Below are positions 7,096 to 13,832 of a stretch of 15,069 nt of DNA, piece after piece. The translations under genes were made by a program, and so were the position numbers. Numbering within the stretch: the stretch's first letter is position 1; each line of letters starts with the position of its first letter. The stretch covers positions 1 to 15,069 of the forward strand of contig JAJRPH010000357.1 in assembly GCA_024280875.1 (NCBI GenBank), read 5' to 3'. The notes under the pieces were generated by a model. The model was given only the letters and a program-made list of their open reading frames with translations, ran no database searches and was not told the DNA's origin. This DNA comes from Deltaproteobacteria bacterium. GTDB lineage: Bacteria > Desulfobacterota > Desulfobacteria > Desulfobacterales > Desulfosalsimonadaceae.

Positions 7096-10000
7096 GTGGC
7101 GCTCCAGGAATTTCAATTTCAAAACTTACGCACTGATAAGCTAAGAGTCCTGAACATTCAACGCAGCTGTGTTCATGACGGTCCTGGAATTCGTACAACA
7201 ATCTTCTTTCAGGGGTGCGCTCTAAGGTGTTTATGGTGCCAAAATCCGGAAGCCCTATCATTTCAACCTGACATAGCGCCTGATGGCAATTATTCAATTT
7301 CCGACATAATGGAAGTTGTTTTGCGTGATAAAGCGTATTACTTCAAAACCAACGGCGGAGTGACTCTAAGTGGCGGTGATCCTCTATTACAGGATCCGGA
7401 TAGTGTGATATCTTTATTGGAATTATTAAGAAAAGAGAAAATACATGTTTCCGTTGAAACTGCTCTTCATGTACCTTGGGAAAATATCAGCAAAATCGCA
7501 TCTTACATCGATCTGTTTTTAATTGATCTAAAGATTGTTGGCGATGACAACCTCCATAAAAAATACACTCAACAAGACAGCAAATTAATCCACAGCAATA
7601 TCAGGAAGCTGATTGATTTAAATGCCAACATTAAATTCCGCATGGTGATTGTGCCGGGATTTAACGATATGGAAAGCAGCATAAAAGCAGCAGCGGATTT
7701 TTTAACGTCTATCAATTATAACTCAATTGAATTGCTGAAGTACCACAACATGTACGAAGAGAAAGCCAGGGGTTTGCATTTGGTGCAAGAGTCATTAAAT
7801 ATTACACCAGATCAAAGTCTTGCTGCTATACGAAGCACAGTTGAATTATTCAAATCTTTTGACATCAAAGCACAATACTTTGATTTGGATTCCTTTACAA
7901 ATAAAGCCGTCTTTACCAGGCGCGTTTATGACATACAAAATGATATTAGAGAAAGTGATTATCACCTTTGTCTTGAAGCAGCCAAACTGAAAACAAAATT
8001 TTATAAGAAGAACGGTTTTAAAAAGCCAAACCCAATTCACAGGGCGAAACGTCTTTCGTATGTATTGGAAAACAAAGAAGTTATTATCTATCCCAACGAA
8101 CTGCTGGTCGGTAATTTTACTTCTAAAAGAGTCGGCGGACAGTTATGGGAAGAACATTGTGGTGTTATGTTCAGCTCAATTATCCATCAAATCAATCGTC
8201 AGACACCGGTTTCATTCAAAATCTCTTTAAAGGACAAGCTTGCATTTTATTTTAAAATATTTCCTTTCTGGATAAAACACTCTCTTTTCGGGAAGGTATA
8301 TTCATCCTTTTCAGATTTGATGCTGACAATCGCTCAGACCTCTGACCTGAGTACCGGATTTAATAATAATATGGCGGCAATAGCGCATTTTGTTGTTAAC
8401 TCCGAACGTGTTCTTGAGTTAGGTACCATCGGGATCATAAAAGAAATTGAAACAATGCAAAAAGAAAAGCCTGAGAATAATCAGGACTTTTATAATGGTG
8501 CAATTATTTCTTTAAAGGGCTTGGAATCGTTTGCGAAAAGATATTCCGACCATTTGTTAAGTCTGTCCAAAAAAGAAAATGATCCAAAACGCCGCAAAGA
8601 GTTGGAAGAAATGTCCGGTATCTGCAGACATGTTCCGAAACACCCTGCCCGCACATACCATGAAGCGCTCCAAAGCATGATGTTTTTGCAAATCGGACTT
8701 TGTATAGAGTCCTTTGAAAATGCGGTATCCTTTGGTCGGCTCGATCAGATTTTATATCCTTACTATAAAGAGGATAAAAATGCAGGGTTAATTACTTACG
8801 ATAAAGCCAAAGAACTGCTGGCCTTATTTATTCTCAAGATGGACGAAGCCGTTTTAGTAAACGATGGTGATACCTATCTGAGCATTGGAAGACTTTTTGA
8901 GACTCAGTCTACAGACCAGTCGGTGACGGCCGGAGGTCTTGGCAAAAACGGTAAGGATGCCACCAATGATCTTACCTATATGCTGCTCGATATTTGCGAA
9001 CTGCAGCCACTTGCCGTAAATATGACAGCAAGAATTCATAAAGACAGTCCCATCGAATATCTGGACAGGCTTGCAGAAGTATATATCAACGGAACGCCCA
9101 TGCCGGCTTTGTATAATGATGAACTTTATATTAAAACCTTACAAAAACATTACCCGGAAACAACGATACAGGATTCGAGAAACTATGCAGTCATTGGATG
9201 TGTTGAACCCAATGCTTCAGATGATCATTTTGGCAATACCGACTGTGCCAATATGAACGTTGCCTTGCCTTTTTTACAGGCTCTAAAAGGCGAGGAACAT
9301 GAGTTATGGCATATTGGATTCCTTGATCAACTTGAGAGAATTAATAACAAAGCGATAGAATACAACCTCAGCAGGTGGGACAATAAATTTTTTAAAGCGC
9401 TTCTTTCAAAACATACAAAAAGACGTATAAATAAAAAAATAAAAAAAGCGTCAGCTTATTATAATTTTCCTGCAAATATGGATGCATTGCTCAAACGCTA
9501 TCAGAAACGGTTGAATCATCTGGCTTCCTCCATATTGGCGGATCACCAGAAAATTGAAAAAATTCTTGTTGAAAATTTTACAACACCCCTTGCATCCACC
9601 CTCTTTAAGGGTTGTATTGAAAGCGGAAAAGATGTGAATGAAGGTGGGGCTACGATTAACAGCGCTGGTATTCAGGCGGTAGGAATTACGGATGTCGGAG
9701 ATTCGCTGCATGCTATTGATGAAGTTGTATACAAGAAAAAGCTGTATACAATTGCCGACATCATTAAAGCTATGGACAACAATTTTGAAGGGAAATATTA
9801 TCAGCAAATCAGATCAGCATTACTGGAAGTGCCAAAATTTGGTGATGATGGCTCCCTCAAATCCCGGGAGTGGATAAACAAATCTTTAGAGATTTTTGTT
9901 AATGCGTTGAATTCAGTAAAGAACTGTCCGCGCGACGGCATATATACTGCCGGTTATTATGCCTTGAATGTTAATATTATTTATGGATTGAGAACGCCCG

Positions 10001-10404
10001 CCCTGCCTTCAGGCAGATTAAGAGGTGTCCCCCTCGCTAACAGTGTTGCTCCCCATTATGGAATGGAAGTGGCGAATTTATTGTCATCTTTAAATTCTGT
10101 TGCCGGTGCTGATTTTGTAAATTATGCACCGAATGGCACGACTGTTACGTTCACTATTGATTCAGGATTATTTCAAGGCCCTGATGGCGTCAGAAACCTG
10201 TCTGGTATGATCAGTACATATTTCAATAAAGGCGGCATGCAGTTTCAACCCAATGTTATTAACAGGGAAATATTACTGGATGCATACAATAACCCCGAAA
10301 AGCACAAATACCTCATGGTCCGTGTTGCCGGTTACTGCTCATACTTTAATAACATTTCTGACGAATTGAAATTAGCTATTATTAATAGAACTTGTTATTG
10401 TTAA
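7096..10404 (+). CDS. Fused glycyl-radical-enzyme activase (radical SAM) and glycyl radical enzyme, single polypeptide
   Basis: One open frame of 1102 residues. Residues about 15-265 are a GRE-activating enzyme: HDGPGIRTTIFFQGC, then the radical SAM cluster motif CALRCLWC (Cys41, Cys45, Cys48) and the GGDP SAM-binding motif (93-96). It lacks the extra ferredoxin-like cluster insert of many activases, so it is as compact as the pyruvate formate-lyase activase. Residues about 270-1102 are a GRE of normal size: N-terminal 'NELLVGNFTSKRVGG' (334-348), 'VSFGRLDQILYPYY' (544-557), thiyl site GCVEP with Cys702 and Glu704, Asp716 twelve residues after Glu704, and the radical loop RVAGY with Gly1079, 23 residues from the end. 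The CxE pattern is that of the dehydratase/lyase group (glycerol dehydratase, CutC), not formate-lyase, which has adjacent cysteines. GTG start, with AGGGAAG 6 nt upstream. Substrate unknown. The gene reads AT-richer than the importer and phosphofructokinase genes. Normally activase and enzyme are separate proteins. Confidence 0.9.
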   Translation: MALQEFQFQNLRTDKLRVLNIQRSCVHDGPGIRTTIFFQGCALRCLWCQNPEALSFQPDIAPDGNYSISDIMEVVLRDKAYYFKTNGGVTLSGGDPLLQDPDSVISLLELLRKEKIHVSVETALHVPWENISKIASYIDLFLIDLKIVGDDNLHKKYTQQDSKLIHSNIRKLIDLNANIKFRMVIVPGFNDMESSIKAAADFLTSINYNSIELLKYHNMYEEKARGLHLVQESLNITPDQSLAAIRSTVELFKSFDIKAQYFDLDSFTNKAVFTRRVYDIQNDIRESDYHLCLEAAKLKTKFYKKNGFKKPNPIHRAKRLSYVLENKEVIIYPNELLVGNFTSKRVGGQLWEEHCGVMFSSIIHQINRQTPVSFKISLKDKLAFYFKIFPFWIKHSLFGKVYSSFSDLMLTIAQTSDLSTGFNNNMAAIAHFVVNSERVLELGTIGIIKEIETMQKEKPENNQDFYNGAIISLKGLESFAKRYSDHLLSLSKKENDPKRRKELEEMSGICRHVPKHPARTYHEALQSMMFLQIGLCIESFENAVSFGRLDQILYPYYKEDKNAGLITYDKAKELLALFILKMDEAVLVNDGDTYLSIGRLFETQSTDQSVTAGGLGKNGKDATNDLTYMLLDICELQPLAVNMTARIHKDSPIEYLDRLAEVYINGTPMPALYNDELYIKTLQKHYPETTIQDSRNYAVIGCVEPNASDDHFGNTDCANMNVALPFLQALKGEEHELWHIGFLDQLERINNKAIEYNLSRWDNKFFKALLSKHTKRRINKKIKKASAYYNFPANMDALLKRYQKRLNHLASSILADHQKIEKILVENFTTPLASTLFKGCIESGKDVNEGGATINSAGIQAVGITDVGDSLHAIDEVVYKKKLYTIADIIKAMDNNFEGKYYQQIRSALLEVPKFGDDGSLKSREWINKSLEIFVNALNSVKNCPRDGIYTAGYYALNVNIIYGLRTPALPSGRLRGVPLANSVAPHYGMEVANLLSSLNSVAGADFVNYAPNGTTVTFTIDSGLFQGPDGVRNLSGMISTYFNKGGMQFQPNVINREILLDAYNNPEKHKYLMVRVAGYCSYFNNISDELKLAIINRTCYC

Positions 10405-10462
10405 ACTTGGAGTTTGCATTGATTAGGATTTGGAATGACTGTTTGCGTCAAGTTATTTAATT

Positions 10463-10484
10463 ATTTAAGGACGTCCCTTTAAAT
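10463..10484. repeat. Near-palindrome at the edge of the gene remnant
   Basis: ATTTAAGG (10463-10470) and CCCTTTAAAT (10475-10484) are inverted around ACGT, with one unpaired C. The core GGACGTCC is a perfect 8-bp palindrome. Such a GGACGTCC core recalls REP elements linked to IS200-like transposases, which is recollection and not shown here. The remnant frame opens exactly at its right edge. Confidence 0.4.
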
Positions 10485-10815
10485 TCCTGGAATTCTATGG
10501 GATAATCAATTCAAAGAAAGTATTGAGGTTGCGGAAAAGTTTTTAAATGATAAAGAATTTCTTGAAGGATATGCACAAGATGTCAGCCTTTTTTTGATGC
10601 TTTTAATTGCCAAAAAACAGTATCACTTGGCGTTAAACATTTTTAATGAAAATCCCCATAAATTCAAAGATCGCTTCAAGCCGGTCTACTATGCGTTAAT
10701 GAGTTTTATGAAAGATGAATATCCCAACGAATATTTAAAAATGGGCGGGGAACTCAAAGAAACAGTTGATGAAATTATCGAAAAAATAAACGAAATGGAA
10801 AAAGCGTATCAATAA
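10483..10815 (+). pseudogene. 5'-truncated remnant, C-terminal helical-repeat (TPR-like) tail of a larger protein
   Basis: The frame is open from just after a TAA at 10480-10482 to the TAA at 10813-10815, giving about 110 codons. The first in-frame ATG is only at 10594, but the residues before it ('LWDNQFKESIEVAEKFL', 'YAQDVSLFLMLLIAKKQY') are continuous with what follows and look genuinely coding: alternating helices with TPR-like spacing. The end, 'FMKDEYPNEYLKMGGELKET', resembles the tail of large ATP-binding proteins with C-terminal helical repeats that I recall from related genomes. No start codon with a ribosome binding site exists in the upstream part, so I read it as the stump of a gene whose 5' part was lost at the palindrome. 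A short expressed protein from the ATG at 10594 is the less likely alternative. Confidence 0.55.
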
Positions 10816-10884
10816 AACTAAATAGGATCGGGCCAAGCCAACAATTTAAAATTAAATGAAATAAGTGTGTCAACTTGGCCTTGA

Positions 10885-10908
10885 AAGGAGCTCAATATCG
10901 AGCTTTTT
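10885..10908 (+). terminator. Candidate intrinsic terminator
   Basis: AAGGAGCTC (10885-10893) pairs with GAGCTTTTT (10900-10908) over a 6-nt loop. There are seven Watson-Crick pairs and two G-U pairs, and the right arm runs into a T-tract. It lies 70 nt after the gene remnant and could end read-through from the fused glycyl radical enzyme gene. The stem is modest. Confidence 0.4.
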
Positions 10909-11131
10909 GATACCAAAAACAGGATTATTGCATAGGTGTTCATTCCCGACGGCATCCAATAAATGATGCATCATAGAAAGCGAATAAGGCGTGTGTTCCA
11001 AAAAACAATTGGGCATTCCTGACCAAAATGGCTAGTTTTCAACAGTAAAAACAACGGTCGCACCCATTCCACTTTCCTGAACATATTGAATTTACTTATT
11101 TCTAAACTGTCTTGGCTCTTTTGAAAATGTT

Positions 11132-11147
11132 TGGTATCTATTTTGCA
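11132..11147 (+). promoter_or_regulatory. Candidate sigma-54 promoter for the coiled-coil gene
   Basis: TGGTATCTATTTTGCA matches the -24/-12 pattern TGGCACRNNNNTTGCW at TGG, the A at the fifth place, and the entire TTGCA; GG and GC are exactly 10 nt apart. The predicted start near 11158 leaves a leader of about 77 nt to the ATG at 11235, containing the AAAACCGGTTTT palindrome. Motif match by eye only. Confidence 0.45.
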
Positions 11148-11202
11148 TTTTAATTATCGATAAATTCCTGGATTTTCATTTTTTATGGTCAGTTTGATAC
11201 AA

Positions 11203-11214
11203 AAAACCGGTTTT
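11203..11214. promoter_or_regulatory. 12-bp perfect palindrome in the leader of the coiled-coil gene
   Basis: AAAACCGGTTTT ends 8 nt before the GGGAG ribosome binding site of the gene at 11235. It could be an operator or a weak RNA hairpin that affects ribosome access. No regulator is suggested by the context. Confidence 0.25.
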
Positions 11215-11234
11215 GCGAAAGGGAGAATTTTTTT

Positions 11235-11558
11235 ATGAAAAACAGCGGGGGGGACGGGAATCAGACAGCGCTTTGTCTGCAACATGAAGCATTTGGCATA
11301 TCGGAAGGCAAGGAGATTTTCACGATCAGCACGCCGGAACAAACCACACCTCATCCTACAAAGAAAAACAACATAATCGGATTATCCGAAGATTTGCGCT
11401 TTAATCAATTAACAGCGGAAAATCAACGTCTTAAAACGCTTGTTGAGGATTTAATGCTTGATAAACTAAGTCAGGCCCAGCGAATAATGGAACTCAATGA
11501 GGAAAAATCCCGGTTAAAAAAAGCGTTAGCCGACTTGATCTTAGACAATCATAATTAA
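11235..11558 (+). CDS. Small coiled-coil protein with a duplicated leucine-rich motif, unknown function
   Basis: 107 residues, not recognised as a named family. Residues 1-50 are polar and probably disordered. Residues about 52-105 form a predicted coiled coil with a repeated block: ENQRLKTLVEDLMLDK (62-77) and EKSRLKKALADLILDN (90-105), exactly 28 residues (four heptads) apart. The block resembles the leucine-zipper end of IS3-family OrfA proteins (ENxRLKxLxAxLxLDN), but the helix-turn-helix part of OrfA is absent. There is a good ribosome binding site (GGGAG, 9 nt before ATG). With the candidate sigma-54 promoter upstream, it looks like a real gene and not a chance frame. It converges on the phosphofructokinase gene. 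It may be a domesticated or degraded OrfA piece, or an unrelated dimerising adaptor. Confidence 0.55.
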   Translation: MKNSGGDGNQTALCLQHEAFGISEGKEIFTISTPEQTTPHPTKKNNIIGLSEDLRFNQLTAENQRLKTLVEDLMLDKLSQAQRIMELNEEKSRLKKALADLILDNHN

Positions 11559-11623
11559 AAAAACAGAGAATTGAGATCACCCTTGATTCTTATATTATGT
11601 AAAAAGCTTGTGGACCGGCACCG

Positions 11624-12910
11624 TTACCGCATATCTCTTTTCTGGCCGGTGCACGCCACAACGCTGGCCCACAGCCTGCTGTCCGGATCGATGGTTTTGC
11701 GCCGGCTCACGGAAAGTGAAATGGGCAGGTGTGTGAACTCACGTTTCCAGTACCCAATCACGATATTGGTACGGCCCGACATGCCCGCGTGCACAGCGTT
11801 GTGGGCCATGAGCAGGCAGAGCGCCGAATCATGAGGACTGGCAGCCACACTTCGGATCATGTAACTGGGATCGATATACTTTAACGTTACCTCCATGCCG
11901 CACTTATCAGAATAAATTTTGATCTGGTCTTTCAAAAAGGTGCCGATATCCCCTAAGCGAATGTTTCCGGAAGAATCCCGGGCATCGGTATTTTCCATGA
12001 GACTCTGCCCGGCGCCTTCACCCACCACCACCGCATGCCCTCTTTTTTCAAGCCTTTCCTTGAGCGCTTTTAAAAATCCCTCAAGAGTGAAATCACTTTC
12101 CGGAATCAGGCAAAAATTAACATCACTGTTGGCCAGGGTGGCAAAAGCTGCGATAAAACCCGAATGGCGTCCCATCAGTTTCACCAGGCCCACACCGTTT
12201 CTGGCGCCCAACGCTTCCGTGTGCGCCGAATAAATAGCATTTCTAGACTCGTACACTGCGGTCTCGAAACCGAAAGACTGCTCTACGTATCCGATATCAT
12301 TGTCAATGGTTTTTGGAATACCGATGATACTGATCTTGAGTCGCCTTTTTTTCACCTCTTCGGAAATGGCCTGAGCTCCGCGCAGGGTGCCGTCACCGCC
12401 GATGGCAAAAAGAATGCCCACGTTCATCTGCTCTAAGGTATCCACCATTTCACCCACATCCTGAGGCCCCCGCGATGATCCTAAAATCGTTCCCCCTTTT
12501 GCGTGAATATCTCCAACCATTGAAGGCGTCAACTCAAACGGTGTATGCCCGTACCGGTAGGAAAGCCCTTCAAATCCGTACCGAAACCCGAAGACCATGC
12601 GAACCCCGTAGTGATGAAACAGGCTGAGCACAATGGAGCGGATCACATCGTTCAAACCCGGGCACAAGCCCCCGCAAGTGACAATACCGCATTTGAGCTT
12701 TGAAGGATCAAAATAAATCTTTTCCCTGGCACCGGCCATCTCAAAACTTAAAGGCGTTTTTCCGGCGTTGTGACAGGCTTCGATCTTTTTGGTACTGGAA
12801 TGACATAATACCCGTTCATCATCACTGATAAACGGCATACCCGTCATGGGTGACGGAATTCTGCATTCGCCTAATTTATGGACCTGGGTGTTTAATTCGG
12901 TGCTTTGCAT
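11624..12910 (-). CDS. pfkA: 6-phosphofructokinase, probably ATP-dependent (TP0108/plant-like clade)
   Basis: Cytoplasmic glycolytic enzyme phosphorylating fructose 6-phosphate to the 1,6-bisphosphate; 428 residues, as in the longer PFK clade that includes plant, trypanosome and spirochaete enzymes. Visible motifs are 'GIVTCGGLCPGLNDVIR' (75-91) for phosphoryl-donor binding, GGDGT (171-175), PKTIDND (199-205) with Asp203 as catalytic base, and MGRHSG (246-251) for the sugar phosphate. Pyrophosphate-dependent relatives usually have GGDD followed by PKT; Gly at position 174 with Lys200 is the combination found in ATP-using members, so ATP is the predicted donor. The ATG has an ideal GGAGGT ribosome binding site 5 nt upstream. 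It appears monocistronic, with its own sigma-70 promoter at 13050-13078 and a leader of about 130 nt. Confidence 0.9.
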   Translation of the reverse strand: MQSTELNTQVHKLGECRIPSPMTGMPFISDDERVLCHSSTKKIEACHNAGKTPLSFEMAGAREKIYFDPSKLKCGIVTCGGLCPGLNDVIRSIVLSLFHHYGVRMVFGFRYGFEGLSYRYGHTPFELTPSMVGDIHAKGGTILGSSRGPQDVGEMVDTLEQMNVGILFAIGGDGTLRGAQAISEEVKKRRLKISIIGIPKTIDNDIGYVEQSFGFETAVYESRNAIYSAHTEALGARNGVGLVKLMGRHSGFIAAFATLANSDVNFCLIPESDFTLEGFLKALKERLEKRGHAVVVGEGAGQSLMENTDARDSSGNIRLGDIGTFLKDQIKIYSDKCGMEVTLKYIDPSYMIRSVAASPHDSALCLLMAHNAVHAGMSGRTNIVIGYWKREFTHLPISLSVSRRKTIDPDSRLWASVVACTGQKRDMR

Positions 12911-13049
12911 GCTTACCTCCGGGAATGTCCGCGATCGGGACCGTCATTTACTGAACCGTTGATTTTAGTGAAGGACCGACACACTTGTCCTGCCCAGCGA
13001 TTCACGGTGCCTAACAGTTTCTGAATTTGATCTACTTATTGATACAGAA

Positions 13050-13078
13050 ATTATAGGCTGATTTGTTAAGATTGTAAA
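13050..13078 (-). promoter_or_regulatory. Sigma-70 type promoter of the phosphofructokinase gene
   Basis: On the minus strand: -35 TTTACA (13078-13073), 17-nt spacer, -10 TATAAT (13055-13050). That is 5/6 and 6/6 consensus with ideal spacing. Transcription should begin near 13043, about 130 nt before the ATG at 12910. The rest of the 362-nt gap between the two genes holds the terminator at 13150-13191 and no gene that I can see. Confidence 0.65.
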
Positions 13079-13149
13079 GGAAGAGAATTTTTTTGATTTA
13101 GTACGACGGGGATTTGGCACCCATTAATTGACGCAAGATTTATTTGGCA

Positions 13150-13191
13150 AAAATCTGAACCTGTCCATATATTCGGACAGGTTTAGATTTT
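13150..13191. terminator. Strong hairpin terminator, symmetric for both strands
   Basis: A 17-bp stem: AAAATCTGAACCTGTCC (13150-13166) pairs with 13175-13191, with one G-U pair and an 8-nt loop. A-rich and T-rich flanks make it an intrinsic terminator in either direction. On the minus strand it ends the lipoprotein transcript about 80 nt after its stop and insulates the phosphofructokinase promoter next to it. Confidence 0.8.
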
Positions 13192-13272
13192 GTTTAATGG
13201 TATCAGTGTTGAATGGGCGCGGTCGAGAGCTGCTGATGGCAAGAGTTGAAAGTGCCGCCCTGTTTTTCTTGT

Positions 13273-13635
13273 CTATTTGATGAATTCTATGACTTCTGCG
13301 GAAACATAGGCTTTTCTTTGTCTCCAGAAGATGAAGCCGGTATATTTGATGTCGGTTGTGACATTGACGATTGCTTTTGCACCTCCGACGAGATCGGCTT
13401 TTGATAACATATCCCTTCTTGCCTGTGATAAAAGATTTTGATCCGACGGTCCGATTCCAAGGATATAGTTCGCCTGGGCTTCACCAGCAACCGAACCTAA
13501 TACTTTGAAATTGGCTTCACTCAACTGAACATCGGTGGTAATTGAATGGCCGATATTACCTCTGGTTATTGAACATCCTGAAACAAATCCTGCCAGCAGA
13601 GTTGCGAATAGAAGAACTGTAAATACTTTTTTCAT
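13273..13635 (-). CDS. Small periplasmic lipoprotein, unknown function
   Basis: 120 residues. The signal peptide (MKK, hydrophobic 4-17) ends in lipobox VSGC, with Cys21 as the lipid site. The mature part has 'SEANFKVLGSVAGEAQANYILG' and a central 'QARRDMLSKADLVGGAKAIVNVT' motif, ending in beta-strand-like 'RKAYVSAEVIEF'. This pattern recalls the DUF6567-type lipoproteins, by memory only. ATG start with a strong GGAGGAG ribosome binding site 7 nt upstream. It stands alone: 197 nt from the ABC-F gene upstream, with a strong terminator downstream. Asp-Ile after 'TT' and the small globular size suggest an envelope-associated domain, but no activity can be named. Confidence 0.75.
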   Translation of the reverse strand: MKKVFTVLLFATLLAGFVSGCSITRGNIGHSITTDVQLSEANFKVLGSVAGEAQANYILGIGPSDQNLLSQARRDMLSKADLVGGAKAIVNVTTDIKYTGFIFWRQRKAYVSAEVIEFIK

Positions 13636-13832
13636 GTTTTTTCTCCTCCGGATGATAGGTGTCTATTTTCGTGAATCCAGGAACCTGCTTTTGCCGTTAA
13701 AAAACTATTTATTAAAAACAAGAATTTTATCTCAATGCAAGTAATAATAAATAAATCACAAGAAAAACAACTGCCCGGTTGTACAGGATTGGTTGCAGCC
13801 TACAGCGCCATATTGAAAAATATATCCGTCTT

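Larger units (their letters stand above)
10816..11234. other. Non-coding, scarred intergenic region
   Basis: No convincing gene in about 420 nt. It holds a terminator-like hairpin (10885-10908), the candidate sigma-54 promoter at 11132-11147 and a palindrome AAAACCGGTTTT (11203-11214) just before the next gene's ribosome binding site. A 48-codon minus-strand frame (10870-11016) has a protein-like ring (CFLEHTPYSLSMMHHLLDAV) and could be a decayed coding relic, but it has no ribosome binding site and no recognised family. GTTTTCAACAG at 11035-11045 is the inverted copy of CTGTTGAAAAC at 7062-7072, and TAAATTCCTGGA at 11161-11172 repeats 10480-10491. Confidence 0.5.

Noticed and set aside
9451..9807. 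118-codon minus-strand frame inside the fused enzyme gene
   Set aside because: It lies wholly antisense to a strongly supported coding region and shows no family motif or ribosome binding site.
7096..10404. Pyruvate formate-lyase as the identity of the enzyme domain
   Set aside because: Formate-lyase has two adjacent active-site cysteines; this protein has a single Cys followed by Val-Glu-Pro, the dehydratase/lyase pattern.
10870..11016. 48-codon minus-strand frame with protein-like composition
   Set aside because: No ribosome binding site, a stop just upstream and no recognisable family; at best a decayed relic, so only mentioned in the intergenic entry.
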